Positions 8,694 through 18,461 of a stretch of DNA of 35,522 nucleotides are shown in pieces. The notes beneath the pieces are model-generated. The model was not told where the DNA came from. It searched no databases and worked only from the letters and a program-made list of their open reading frames with translations. Origin of the DNA: Gammaproteobacteria bacterium (lineage in GTDB: Bacteria; Pseudomonadota; Gammaproteobacteria; Pseudomonadales; Halieaceae); the NCBI GenBank assembly GCA_027295405.1, contig JAPUKZ010000524.1:1-35522 (forward strand). The letters run 5' to 3'. The translations under genes were made by a program, and so were the position numbers. Within the stretch, counting starts at the first letter, position 1, and each line of letters begins with the position of its first letter.

Positions 8694-9566
8694 ATGAGTG
8701 GAATAAAAAAATGTGGCACCGGTACCCTGGTTGTCTCCTGCCCAGACCAGGTGGGTATTGTCGCCGCGGTATCCAACTTTGTCGCTCAGCGCCAGGGCTC
8801 GCTGATAGAGTCGAATCACCATACTGATATTGAGCAGGATTGGTTCTTCATGCGCAATGTGATCAATGTAGATGACCTGGCGGTCACCCTGGATACATTT
8901 CGGGAAGAGTTTGAAGCGCTGGCGCAACAGTTTGATATGCAGTGGTATTTGCGCGACAACCAGGTTCTGCAGAAAGTGGTAATCATGGCCAGTCATGCCT
9001 CCCACTGTCTGGCAGATTTGCTGTACCGCTGGAAAAGCGATGAATTAGCCTGCGACATCACCTGCGTACTATCGAATCACGAGAATCTCCGGGGCATGGT
9101 GGAGTGGCACGGTATACCGTTTCACTACGTGCCGGTACCAAAGGAAGATAAGGCGGAGGCCTTTGCCAAGGTCAGTGATATTGTCGCGCGGCACAGGGCG
9201 GACTGTGTTGTCCTGGCGCGCTATATGCAAATTATTCCCCCCGACCTCTGTAGCGCCTATTCCGGTCGTCTGATCAATATTCATCACAGTTTTCTACCGT
9301 CTTTCATGGGTGCGAACCCCTATCAGAAAGCGTATGAACGGGGCGTTAAACTGATCGGGGCTACCAGCCATTATGTAACGGAGGATCTCGACGAGGGGCC
9401 TATTATCGACCAGGATGTGATACGGGTGAGCCACAGTTGCACCCGCGATGACATGGTTCGGCTGGGACGGGACGTAGAAAAATCTGTGCTCGCCAGGGCA
9501 CTGCGTTACCACCTGCAGGATAGGGTAATCGTGCGCGGCAATAAGACCGTGGTGTTCTCTCAATGA
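8694..9566 (+). CDS. purU: Formyltetrahydrofolate deformylase
   Basis: N-terminal ACT-like GTLVVSCPDQVGIVAAVSNFVAQRQGSLIESNHHTD; C-terminal formyltransferase-type INIHHSFLPSFMGANPYQKAYERGVKLIGATSHYVTEDLDEGPIIDQDV. Confidence 0.95.
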   Translation: MSGIKKCGTGTLVVSCPDQVGIVAAVSNFVAQRQGSLIESNHHTDIEQDWFFMRNVINVDDLAVTLDTFREEFEALAQQFDMQWYLRDNQVLQKVVIMASHASHCLADLLYRWKSDELACDITCVLSNHENLRGMVEWHGIPFHYVPVPKEDKAEAFAKVSDIVARHRADCVVLARYMQIIPPDLCSAYSGRLINIHHSFLPSFMGANPYQKAYERGVKLIGATSHYVTEDLDEGPIIDQDVIRVSHSCTRDDMVRLGRDVEKSVLARALRYHLQDRVIVRGNKTVVFSQ

Positions 9567-10963
9567 GTTATAAGCTGCCGGGCAAACGAAGCCTGGCCCT
9601 GTTAGCCAGGGGACTGCCCCATTTGCGCGATGGGCTGCGTTACCCGTCCAGCAGCGCAAGCAGTGCCGCCCGTGGCTATGAGCCGCCCGGGCAATTCATT
9701 GTCGACAGGGCAGAGGGAGATTTTATCTGGGATATGGATGGCAATTGCTATATCGACTTCCAGAACGGCTGGGCGACCAACCCCCTGGGCAATTGCCATC
9801 CGGAGATAATAGAGGCCGTGCATAAGGCCCACTGCCGCTATGGCTTCCACTGGGAGCACTCCCTGCGCATCCCGCTGGCCGAGCAGTTGGCCAAGATAAT
9901 GCCGGGCGGCGCGCTACCGCGCTTCAGTTTTGAAGTATCCGGAACGGAGGCGGTCGAGTCTGCCATCCACCTGGCGCTCTGCCATACCAAGCGGCGCTAT
10001 ATTATTAGTTTTACCTCCAGTTTTCATGGCGAGGGTCTGGGCACAAAAATGGCGAGTGCCTACAACGCCGATAACAATCTGTATATGGAGGGTTGGGCGG
10101 GGGGCGTCATCAAAGCGCCGTACCCTTACTCGGAACAAATTCCTGCCGGTATGGGCCAAGAACAGTATGTGGAATACTGCCTTTGGTATTTGGCCGAGCA
10201 CATCCCCAAATACGTGTCACCGGTGGAGAATATTGCCGCGATATTGATCGAGCCGGGCCTGGCGGAAGGGGGCAACTGGATTCCCAGTGTCGAGTTCATT
10301 CAGGGTATCCGCAAATTGTGCGACGACAATGAATGGCTGATGATTGCCGACGAAGTGCTGACCGGCCTGGGGCGCACCGGCAAAATGTGGTCGGTGGAAC
10401 ACTATGACGTGCTGCCGGATATTCTGGTGGCGGGGAAAAATCTGTCCGGCGGGATCGAAGCCTGCGCGGGCGTAGCGGCCACTGATGAAATTCTGGGCGA
10501 CAATGTTCGCGCGTCGGGCGGGAGTACGTTCGCCGGCACCCCCGGCGGCTGTGCAGCAGCCCTCAAGACGCTGGAGATTTACGAGCGCGACAATATTGTC
10601 GAGCGGGCCGCCTCGTTGGGTAAAGTGGCCGCCGAATACATGATCCACTGGCAGCAAAAGTACAGCATTGTTGGGCAGGTGCGCACCCTGGGATTACTGC
10701 TGGGAGTGTCTTTTAACAACACCTCGGAGCAGGGGGAAGAGTACGCGACCGCCCGCTCGGTTCGCCATCAGATGATGAAGCGCGGAGTTTGGGCGATATG
10801 CGACTTTGAGCGCCAGGTGCGAATGTATCCGGCCCTCAATATGGACGAAGCGGTGTTGTTGGATGGCCTTGCCAAAGTGGAGGAGGCCATCGAACACGTG
10901 CAGCGCCACGGACCCACGGTGGGTGACTATCCGTCGATGCCCAGTGGTAATGTGGGCTTTTAA
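9563..10963 (+). CDS. Class III aminotransferase (4-aminobutyrate/diamine-type)
   Basis: FEVSGTEAVESAIHLAL...ILIEPGLAEGGNWIPSVEFIQGIRKLCDDNEWLMIADEVLTGLGRTGKMWSVEHYDVLPDILVAGKNLSGG; start overlaps the purU stop. Confidence 0.88.
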   Translation: MSYKLPGKRSLALLARGLPHLRDGLRYPSSSASSAARGYEPPGQFIVDRAEGDFIWDMDGNCYIDFQNGWATNPLGNCHPEIIEAVHKAHCRYGFHWEHSLRIPLAEQLAKIMPGGALPRFSFEVSGTEAVESAIHLALCHTKRRYIISFTSSFHGEGLGTKMASAYNADNNLYMEGWAGGVIKAPYPYSEQIPAGMGQEQYVEYCLWYLAEHIPKYVSPVENIAAILIEPGLAEGGNWIPSVEFIQGIRKLCDDNEWLMIADEVLTGLGRTGKMWSVEHYDVLPDILVAGKNLSGGIEACAGVAATDEILGDNVRASGGSTFAGTPGGCAAALKTLEIYERDNIVERAASLGKVAAEYMIHWQQKYSIVGQVRTLGLLLGVSFNNTSEQGEEYATARSVRHQMMKRGVWAICDFERQVRMYPALNMDEAVLLDGLAKVEEAIEHVQRHGPTVGDYPSMPSGNVGF

Positions 10964-11085
10964 TCAACTGGCTGGACTCGGCTATGGTCGGAATGTTTTT
11001 GCCTGCAACTGGAAATTGCGACCCAGCTATACTCAGATAACGGCTTACATTTTCGCGTGATTCAGTGTTCTTGAGGTGAGATATT

Positions 11086-11481
11086 ATTCAACTGCAGCCC
11101 CGGCCCGAGAGAGATTTTTTTAACCGCGCTTCCGTCCACCTGCGTAGCGGGAATGCCGAGCAGGCGCGGTCACTACACCCCCGATTTGCTCTTGGCCACG
11201 AAACCTACGCCGATCTGATGTTGGTCGAAGGGCGGCCTAAAGCAGCGATCAAATCATACCGTTACGCTGTCGATCTTGATTCGCAGTCCAGCGGGATCAA
11301 GGAAAAGATAGAGCGGGCCAGAGGGCAGATGCTACAGACCCGGTCGGCGGCAACGGGCCGCCGCCAGGAGATGGCATTCGCCGGGGAAATGGCCAGCGCG
11401 GAGCGATTTGAGGCGAATGGCGAACCCGAAAAAGCCGAAACTATCTACCGCAGCATATTGCGCCGCGAACCACAGAGGTAG
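11086..11481 (+). pseudogene. TPR-repeat protein remnant
   Basis: FFNRASVHLRSGNAEQARSLHPRFALGHETYADLMLVEGRPKAAIKSYRYAVDLD...SAERFEANGEPEKAETIYRSILRREPQR*; TPR-like helices with no full downstream domain. Confidence 0.45.
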
Positions 11482-11589
11482 CGATCAGTTTTGGAAGTTT
11501 TATTGTCATATTAGCGCTAGAATTGTTGTTTGCGTCTGCTGCGTATTATGCCTGAGATACGCGCGATGGTCGCGGTGTGTAGCAATTGA

Positions 11590-12291
11590 ATGTGGCCGGT
11601 GCTAGCCTCCTATCTCTGGCAAAGAGGAATAACGGGCGTGGATATTGAAGTACCTTTAAGAGAACTCGGGCCGGTGAACGTCGCCGCCCTCAGCGCGGCC
11701 ATTCTGGCTTTACCGGAGGAGGCCTGGCTGGAAAATCAGCAGCGCCAGCAGGATTACGATGTGCACAGGCGCACCCAATCTGTGGTCTTGATCTTTACCG
11801 ATGGCGAAGGCTGGCCCGATATCACGCTGACCCGGGAGTCGGGCTGGGCGCTGTTGGCGGACGTTGCAATACCCTTGATAGAGAGCATTATTGTGCGGCA
11901 CTACCAACCCGGCGGCACCGTTATTCGGGCGATGGCGGCAAAACTGCTGCCCGGGGACGTGATTAAACCCCACCGCGATCACCACCCCTCGTTTCACCAT
12001 GGCCACCGCATCCACGTGCCCATCACCACCAACTCCCGGGTTCGTTTTATGATTGATGGCCGCCCCTATCAATTGAAAGTAGGCGAGGCTTACGAGCTGA
12101 ATAACCAAAAAACCCACAGTGTGATGAACAAAGGGACGGATGGGCGTATCACCTTTATTTTTGATTATGTGCCGGCGAATCTCGTCGATAATTCACCCAT
12201 AGATATAAATACTGCCAACAGTAATATGTTGGTGGCGCGGAATTATAGAAATTCTGCCGAATCACTACGGCCTGGAGAGGGCACCCAATGA
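11590..12291 (+). CDS. Aspartyl/asparaginyl beta-hydroxylase-family 2OG-Fe(II) oxygenase-like protein
   Basis: LLPGDVIKPHRDHHPSFHHGHRIHVPITTNSRVRFMIDGRPYQLKVGEAYELNNQKTHSVMNKGTDGRITFIFDYV: HxD...H metal facial triad layout. Confidence 0.8.
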   Translation: MWPVLASYLWQRGITGVDIEVPLRELGPVNVAALSAAILALPEEAWLENQQRQQDYDVHRRTQSVVLIFTDGEGWPDITLTRESGWALLADVAIPLIESIIVRHYQPGGTVIRAMAAKLLPGDVIKPHRDHHPSFHHGHRIHVPITTNSRVRFMIDGRPYQLKVGEAYELNNQKTHSVMNKGTDGRITFIFDYVPANLVDNSPIDINTANSNMLVARNYRNSAESLRPGEGTQ

Positions 12292-13328
12292 AGTTAGGAA
12301 TCAGCCAGCTGGCGTTTGGCAAACGCGCCAGCATTAATATGGATTTGATCAAGCATGCAGAACAGCTTGGCTTTTATGTCGCCTGGACGGCTGAGGCCTA
12401 TGGTAACGATGCGGTTTCGACCGCCTCCTGGATTCTCGCTCAGACGGACACTATCCACGTGGGTACGGCCATCATGCAGATGCCTGCCCGCTCCCCGGCG
12501 GCGACGGCCATGACGGCGATGACCCTGGATCACCTCTCAGGCGGTCGCTTTATCCTCGGTCTTGGACCATCGGGCCCGCAGGTGGCAGAGGGCTGGCACG
12601 GGCAGGTGTACGGCAAGCCGCTAACACGCACCAAGGAATATATCGCGATCATTCGCCAAATATTGCGGCGTGAGGCGGCGCTGGAGTTTGCAGGGGAATA
12701 CTATCAGCTGCCCTACACCGGGCCCGGTAGCACTGGGCTTGGTAAGCCCTTGAAGAGTATTCTCCACGGTAACCCGGATCTGCCGATATACACTGCCTCA
12801 ATCAGCCCCAATGGGCTGCGCTGTGCCGCGGAATGTGCTGACGGCGTATTCCCAGCAATGCTGGATCCGGACAAATACGCAGAGGTTCTCAAACCTCACT
12901 TTGACGAAGGTTTTGTGCGCGCCGGCGGGGGTAAGAGCAAGCGCGATTTTGTGGTGGCACCGAATGTCTCCTGCGCCGTTGGCGACTATGAGCAGTTCGC
13001 GCCGAGGATAAAAGGTAATCTGGGACTCTATATTGGCGGAATGGGAGCCCGGGGGAAAAACTTCTACACCGACTATGTGTCTCGGTTAGGCTTTGAAGAG
13101 GATGCCCATAAAATTCAGGATCTCTATTTGGCCGGTAAACAGCGCGAGGCTATCGCGGCTGTTCCGGATGCCCTGGTGGATGCCGTTCACTTGATAGGCC
13201 CGGAGGAAAAGATTCGGGAACGCCTCAAGGCCTGGAAAGCCTCGGGAGAGCGCGGTGAGGTGGATATGATGAACATTACGGCGATGCAGCCCGAAGCGCT
13301 GGAGATTGTTGCCGACGAAATGCTGTAG
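12288..13328 (+). CDS. LLM-class (luciferase-like) flavin-dependent oxidoreductase
   Basis: AEQLGFYVAWTAEAYGNDAVSTASWILAQTDTIHVGTAIMQMPARSPAATAMTAMTLDHLSGGRFILGLGPSGPQVAEGWHGQVYGKPL; overlaps the upstream stop by 4 bp. Confidence 0.9.
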   Translation: MKLGISQLAFGKRASINMDLIKHAEQLGFYVAWTAEAYGNDAVSTASWILAQTDTIHVGTAIMQMPARSPAATAMTAMTLDHLSGGRFILGLGPSGPQVAEGWHGQVYGKPLTRTKEYIAIIRQILRREAALEFAGEYYQLPYTGPGSTGLGKPLKSILHGNPDLPIYTASISPNGLRCAAECADGVFPAMLDPDKYAEVLKPHFDEGFVRAGGGKSKRDFVVAPNVSCAVGDYEQFAPRIKGNLGLYIGGMGARGKNFYTDYVSRLGFEEDAHKIQDLYLAGKQREAIAAVPDALVDAVHLIGPEEKIRERLKAWKASGERGEVDMMNITAMQPEALEIVADEML

Positions 13329-13341
13329 TTTTGCAGTCACT

Positions 13342-13352
13342 GGTGAGTCACC
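13342..13352. promoter_or_regulatory. Palindrome GGTGAGTCACC upstream of the GST-like gene
   Basis: Perfect palindrome around a central G, between LLM stop (13328) and GST-like start (13383). Confidence 0.3.
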
Positions 13353-13382
13353 TATCGACCGGCCCTATTGGGAGAATTTTCC

Positions 13383-14408
13383 ATGTACAGAGGCAGTTAT
13401 ACCTTAATCGGACAAGAGCTGAGCATGTTTACCCGAAAGCTCGAAGCGCAATTACGGTATCAGGACATTCCCTACCAGTGGCAATATAAAACTCTGGAGA
13501 GTGCCGCGGCGATAGAGGCAAGGGCCGGCACACGGTTTGTCCCATTGCTGGAAACCCCCGACGGTTGGATACTGAACGATACGATTTGCATTGGACCTCT
13601 GTTGCACGAGCGCTTTACGGAAGCACCGGTGATTCCGGCATCAGCTGCACAGCGCGGCGCCTGCTTCATATTGGAAGACTTCTTCAATCACTGGTTGCCG
13701 CGTCATGCCCTACACTCCAGGTGGTGTTATCCCGATAATGTGAAGGCCGCAGGCCAGAACTTTGGAATGAACCTGATACTTGGGAGGTCGATCGATGCCG
13801 CCCTGAGCGATGCTGAAAGGCAGCAGGTCGCCGGCACAGGGCAGATGATGCTCGACGCCTTTGGCGCTGCTGCCTGTGAAGTACAGGGCGCCGGGCTGGA
13901 TCAAAAAGACGCAGTGCAGAGCGACTTTGACACAATAATGGCATTGTTAAGCAATCACTTCGATGAACACGATTTTCTATTGGGCGGGCGCGCCTGTTTG
14001 GCAGATTTTGCGCTGGTAGGGCCTTGTAAGGCACATTTTCTGTTAGATCCCGAACCCAAAAGCTGGCTGGGTGCGTATCTGCCTATGTTGGAAGGCTACG
14101 TAGAGAGAGTATGGAGTACCGCCAAGCCGGATGCGCAGTGGCTGGCGGAAGATGAAATCCCGGAAACTGTTTATCCGCTGTTTGATCACGCCCACAAAAC
14201 CTACCAGGTTTTTGCGCAAAATAGCATCGAGGCGGCCAGCAAGGGGGAAAAGTTTTTCCAGTTGGATTTGGGGGATGGACCTTTCACTGCGCGATCCATG
14301 AAGCGATTGGACAAGGCGCGTCTGCATGTGCGGGATGAATTACAGCGCTGTGGTGCTGTGAACTCGAACTTAACGTCTACGGCAATAATGGATTTCTATT
14401 TGACCTAG
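13383..14408 (+). CDS. Glutathione S-transferase family protein
   Basis: YTLIGQELSMFTRKLEAQLRYQDIPYQWQYKT...FVPLLETPDGWILNDTICIGPLLHERF; C-terminal helical LLGGRACLADFALVGPCKAHF. Confidence 0.7.
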   Translation: MYRGSYTLIGQELSMFTRKLEAQLRYQDIPYQWQYKTLESAAAIEARAGTRFVPLLETPDGWILNDTICIGPLLHERFTEAPVIPASAAQRGACFILEDFFNHWLPRHALHSRWCYPDNVKAAGQNFGMNLILGRSIDAALSDAERQQVAGTGQMMLDAFGAAACEVQGAGLDQKDAVQSDFDTIMALLSNHFDEHDFLLGGRACLADFALVGPCKAHFLLDPEPKSWLGAYLPMLEGYVERVWSTAKPDAQWLAEDEIPETVYPLFDHAHKTYQVFAQNSIEAASKGEKFFQLDLGDGPFTARSMKRLDKARLHVRDELQRCGAVNSNLTSTAIMDFYLT

Positions 14409-15226
14409 CTATCTCCACCCCCACCTCTCCTGCGCTCCTGACGAAACATCAGCCAGGCTGCCAGGATAACGCCCAGGGCGACTATGCCAATGATAATAGT
14501 CGCCACGGCGTTTACCTCCGGCGTGACTCCCAATCTCACTTTGGAGAAAATCACCATGGGCAAGGTGCTGGCCCCGGCGCCAGAGGTAAAGCTGGCGATT
14601 ACCAGATCGTCCAGTGACAGGGTAAAAGCCAGCAGCCAGCCGGACAGCATTGCCGGGGCGATCAACGGCAGGGTAATATCGCGGGTGACTGCGAACGGAT
14701 GCCCGCCCAAATCCATGGCCGCTTCTTCCAGTGACTCGTCCATACTGGCGAGTCGCGACTGGACGATGACCGCAACATAGGCCATGGAAAAGGTGATATG
14801 GGCAATGGTAATGGTGTTGGCGCCACGTGCCGAAGGCCAACCGGTGAGCTCTTGTAAGCTGACGAACAATAGCAACAGGGACAAGCCTGTGATCACCTCG
14901 GGCATTACCAGTGGCGCTGCAATCATACCGGTAAATACCGTGCGACCGCGGAAGCGCCCCATACGATTGAGTGTCAGTCCCGCCAGGGTGCCCAACGCCG
15001 TTGCGCAGGTGGCGCTAACCACGGCAATTTTCAAACTCAGCAGGGCTGCATTCAGGATTTGTTTATTATCCAGCAGCGCATCGTACCAGCGAAACGAGAA
15101 CCCACCCCACACCGTAGCCAGGGGAGAGTCGTTAAAGGAATAGAGCACCAACACCAGGATTGGGATATAGAGAAAGGCAAAACCGAAACACAGTGTCGAT
15201 AGCAGAAAGGTTGAGCGTGTTTTCAT
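14405..15226 (-). CDS. Polyamine-type ABC transporter permease (PotI/PotC-like)
   Basis: VLVLYSFNDSPLATVWGGFSFRWYDALLDN...DLGGHPFAVTRDITLPLIAPAMLSGWLLAFTLSLDDLVIASFTSG. Confidence 0.9.
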   Translation of the reverse strand: MKTRSTFLLSTLCFGFAFLYIPILVLVLYSFNDSPLATVWGGFSFRWYDALLDNKQILNAALLSLKIAVVSATCATALGTLAGLTLNRMGRFRGRTVFTGMIAAPLVMPEVITGLSLLLLFVSLQELTGWPSARGANTITIAHITFSMAYVAVIVQSRLASMDESLEEAAMDLGGHPFAVTRDITLPLIAPAMLSGWLLAFTLSLDDLVIASFTSGAGASTLPMVIFSKVRLGVTPEVNAVATIIIGIVALGVILAAWLMFRQERRRGGGGDS

Positions 15227-16128
15227 GACTCCTCCCCCTGTTGGTAGCGCTGAAACAACATGATAGGCAGAATCAGGATAAACAGCAGCACCGTGGCGAC
15301 GGCGGAGGCCAGTGGCCAATCTCGATTGACAAAAAATTCATCGTACAGTGTACGTCCGATCATCAACGAGTCGATGCCGCCCAGTAAGGAGGGAATTACA
15401 AACTCGCCCAAAGCCGGAATGAATACCAACAGCGAGCCCGCGATCACGCCCGGCATGGACAGGGGTAGGGTGATATCGGTGAAGACTTTCCAGGGCGTGG
15501 CACCCAGATCCATTGCCGCGTCGTGCAGGTTTTGATCCAACTTTTCCAAACTGGCATAAAGGGGCAGTATCATAAAGGGAATGTAGGTGTAGACGATGCC
15601 GAGATAGACCGCCGCATCGGTGTACAACATTTGCAGGGGGCCGTCGATAAATCCCACACTGAGCAGCGCGTTGTTGACCACGCCGTGTTTGCCTAGCATG
15701 ACAATCCAGGCATATACCCGCAGCAGGAAGGAAGTCCAGAAGGGCAGAATAACCAACATCAGCAAGAGGCTGCGCCAGGGGGGGCGGGCACGCGCGATCC
15801 CGTAGGCCATCGGATAACCAAGCAGCAGGCACAGCAGCGTGGAGATGAATGCGATTCGAATCGACCGCAGATAGCTCACCCAATAGAGTTTGTCTTCCAG
15901 CAAAAAAAGATAGTTGTCGAATGTAGCCAACAGGCGACGTGGGGACGATTCGGCCCAGTCGAAGAACGGCGTAAACGGGGGCTGCGCGACTATCGGGTCG
16001 GCAAAGCTGATCTTGAACACAATGGCAAATGGCACTAGAAAAAATAGCAATAGCCAGGCGTAGGGTAGGGTGATGACCGTCGTGCGCCACAATCTGCCCG
16101 CCGCGCCGTGGCGGATGGCGCCGGTCAT
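15223..16128 (-). CDS. Polyamine-type ABC transporter permease (PotH/PotB-like)
   Basis: LPYAWLLLFFLVPFAIVFKISFAD...DLGATPWKVFTDITLPLSMPGVIAGSLLVFIPALGEFVIPSLLGG; start chosen at MTGAIRHG, overlapping the upstream stop by 4 bp. Confidence 0.9.
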   Translation of the reverse strand: MTGAIRHGAAGRLWRTTVITLPYAWLLLFFLVPFAIVFKISFADPIVAQPPFTPFFDWAESSPRRLLATFDNYLFLLEDKLYWVSYLRSIRIAFISTLLCLLLGYPMAYGIARARPPWRSLLLMLVILPFWTSFLLRVYAWIVMLGKHGVVNNALLSVGFIDGPLQMLYTDAAVYLGIVYTYIPFMILPLYASLEKLDQNLHDAAMDLGATPWKVFTDITLPLSMPGVIAGSLLVFIPALGEFVIPSLLGGIDSLMIGRTLYDEFFVNRDWPLASAVATVLLFILILPIMLFQRYQQGEES

Positions 16129-17291
16129 TTTTGTAACACTACGCTGCTGCTGGAATCCCAGCTCAGATAAACTTCGTCGTCCCACTCCATGGCAAGTTCC
16201 ACAGAGCGCTGGCTGTTTTGCGCGCTAACTTGAATTATTCGTCCCTCCTGTGAGCGCACCCGGTAGATGGATCGATTGCCGTAGTAGGCCAAATCTTCCA
16301 CCACTCCGCGTGTTACCGTATAGCGATCATCGGTAGGTTTATCCTTACTGATAAGCAGTTTCTCGGGTCTCACACCAATCATCACGGCTGCGCCGGCGTC
16401 GATTACGCCCCCGTGTTGGATGCGTATTCTGGTCCCGCTTGCGCCCAGTTCCACCGCAATAAAGCCCGGTTCACTGCTGATCACCGTGGCATCGAAAATA
16501 TTGATGTTTCCAAAGAAATCGGCGACAAAAAAATTGCGCGGGTACTCATACACTTCGCTGGGTGTGCCAATCTGTATAAACCTTCCCTCATCCATTACTG
16601 CTATGCGAGTGGCCAGGGTCATAGCCTCCTCCTGATCGTGGGTTACTACCACAAAGGTGGTGCCCAGTTGATCTTGCAGGTTCATCAGTTCGAACTGGGT
16701 TTGCTCGCGAAGCTTCTTGTCCAGTGCCGCCAGGGGTTCATCCAGTAATAGCACTTTGGGTCGCTTGATCAGGGCCCTGGCCAGCGCCACACGCTGCAGC
16801 TGGCCGCCGCTGAGTTGGTTTGGTTTACGCTGCTCCAGATTGGTCAGCTGCACCAATTCCAACATTTCTCGCACCCGGGACTCAATCTCTGCCGGGGCGA
16901 CCCTGCTCTTACGCAGGCCGTAGGCAATATTTTTCTCCACCGTCATATGCGGGAATACAGCATAGGATTGGAACATCATGTTGACCGGGCGGTCGTAGGG
17001 CGGCAGTTCCGTGACGTCCACGCCGTCGATCAGAATTCTACCGGCCGAGGGTGCCTCCAGGCCGGCCAGCATACGCAATAAGGTGGACTTACCGCAGCCG
17101 GAACCGCCCAGAATAGCGAACAATTCTCCGCGATAGATATCCAGACTGATATTGTCCACCGCGGTGAAATCGCCGAAACGCTTGTGCAGTGACTGAATTT
17201 CGATGAAGGGCGATTGACTCGGGTCTTTCCACGGCGCGCCGGTCCAGGCTGCGCTGTTCTCGTTAGTGTGCTGTTTGCTTTCTACATTCAT
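16125..17291 (-). CDS. Polyamine-type ABC transporter ATPase (PotG/PotA-like)
   Basis: Walker A GGSGCGKSTLLRMLAG, signature LSGGQLQRVALARAL, Walker B VLLLDEPLAALD, C-terminal TOBE-like region. Confidence 0.93.
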   Translation of the reverse strand: MNVESKQHTNENSAAWTGAPWKDPSQSPFIEIQSLHKRFGDFTAVDNISLDIYRGELFAILGGSGCGKSTLLRMLAGLEAPSAGRILIDGVDVTELPPYDRPVNMMFQSYAVFPHMTVEKNIAYGLRKSRVAPAEIESRVREMLELVQLTNLEQRKPNQLSGGQLQRVALARALIKRPKVLLLDEPLAALDKKLREQTQFELMNLQDQLGTTFVVVTHDQEEAMTLATRIAVMDEGRFIQIGTPSEVYEYPRNFFVADFFGNINIFDATVISSEPGFIAVELGASGTRIRIQHGGVIDAGAAVMIGVRPEKLLISKDKPTDDRYTVTRGVVEDLAYYGNRSIYRVRSQEGRIIQVSAQNSQRSVELAMEWDDEVYLSWDSSSSVVLQK

Positions 17292-17309
17292 TTTGCAATC
17301 CAGGGCGAG

Positions 17310-18398
17310 TTACAAGCCGGTTTTAATTTTTATCCAGGTACGCGACCGTCGGCGTTCCAACTTGGGCGGCAACACGGGTGCTGCGTGCAGTCGGCTCATG
17401 GTTGTTTGATCCGGGTAAATAGCGACGTCCGAGGTGATGGCCGGATCGACCAGCGCCGTGGCCGTACGATTCGCGTTGGCATAGCCTGTGAAGTTACTCG
17501 CGCTGGCGATCACTTCCGGGCGCAGCAGGTAATCCAGCCAGAGGTGGGCGTTGTTGGGGTGAGGGGCGTCCGCCGGAATAAACCAGGTATCGATCCACTC
17601 AATGCTGCCCTCTTTCGGAATGTTAAAGGCCAGGTTGATAGCTAGCCCGGCCTCGGCGGCACGCGCGGTGGCGACAGAATAATCCCCCGACCAACTCATC
17701 GCAATGCAGATCTCCTCGCTGGGCAAATCGAGCAGCATCTTGGTAGAGCTGAAGTACTTGATATAGGGCCGGACACTTTTGAGTAATTTCTCCACGTCGC
17801 GCAGGTGTTCCGGCGCTACAGAATTCGCAGGATACCCCAGGTATAGCATCGCCATGGGAATTACCGACAGAGGATCATCCAACAAGCTCACTCCGCAGTC
17901 GGCGAATCGGGATACAATCTCGGGGTCAAACACCAGCGACGCGCTGTCGATGGGTGCGTCAGGCATGCGCTCGCGTATCAGGTCCACATTGTAGGTGAAG
18001 CCGGTTGTACCCCACATATAAGGCACACCCACTAACTTGCCGGGATAATTTTTGCGTGTCCGCGCTAGAATGTCCGGGTCGATATGTCGCCAATTTTCAA
18101 GTCGGTCGAATTCCGCCGGCAGGTATATTCCAATGGGAATCAGTCGCGCCGAAAAGCCGGCGGAATGAAGGACGATATCGTAGCCACTGTGACCGGTCAT
18201 CAGCTTGGTATCGACCATTTCGCTGGAGGCGTAGGTGTCATAGTTAACCTTGATGCCGTACTCCGCTTCAAAGTTGTCAATGATTTGCGGATCGATATAA
18301 TCCGACCAGTTGTAGACATTGAGGAGAGGTGGCTCGGCGGCGCTGGCGGCGATAGCCAACGGCAATGACAAGACCAGTCCCAACAGTGAGGCCTTCAT
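17310..18398 (-). CDS. Polyamine-type ABC transporter substrate-binding protein (PotF/PotD-like)
   Basis: Signal peptide MKASLLGLVLSLPLAIAASAA; LLNVYNWSDYIDPQIIDNFEAEYGIKVNYDTYASSEMVDTKLMTGHSGYDIV...PYMWGTTGFTYN. Confidence 0.93.
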   Translation of the reverse strand: MKASLLGLVLSLPLAIAASAAEPPLLNVYNWSDYIDPQIIDNFEAEYGIKVNYDTYASSEMVDTKLMTGHSGYDIVLHSAGFSARLIPIGIYLPAEFDRLENWRHIDPDILARTRKNYPGKLVGVPYMWGTTGFTYNVDLIRERMPDAPIDSASLVFDPEIVSRFADCGVSLLDDPLSVIPMAMLYLGYPANSVAPEHLRDVEKLLKSVRPYIKYFSSTKMLLDLPSEEICIAMSWSGDYSVATARAAEAGLAINLAFNIPKEGSIEWIDTWFIPADAPHPNNAHLWLDYLLRPEVIASASNFTGYANANRTATALVDPAITSDVAIYPDQTTMSRLHAAPVLPPKLERRRSRTWIKIKTGL

Positions 18399-18443
18399 AG
18401 CTACACTTTTTAAATCAATGCGGGATATTTAGCAATATTTATA

Positions 18444-18461
18444 TGAATGGCTGTTCATTCA
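18444..18461. promoter_or_regulatory. Candidate TetR-type operator upstream of potF-like gene
   Basis: Inverted repeat TGAATG-GCTGTT-CATTCA, 46-63 bp upstream of the potF-like start. Confidence 0.5.

Noticed and set aside
11009-11074. Short frame LEIATQLYSDNGLHFRVIQCS* resembling a transposase 'SDNG' segment
   Set aside because: Only ~21 codons; too short to assign to a mobile element.
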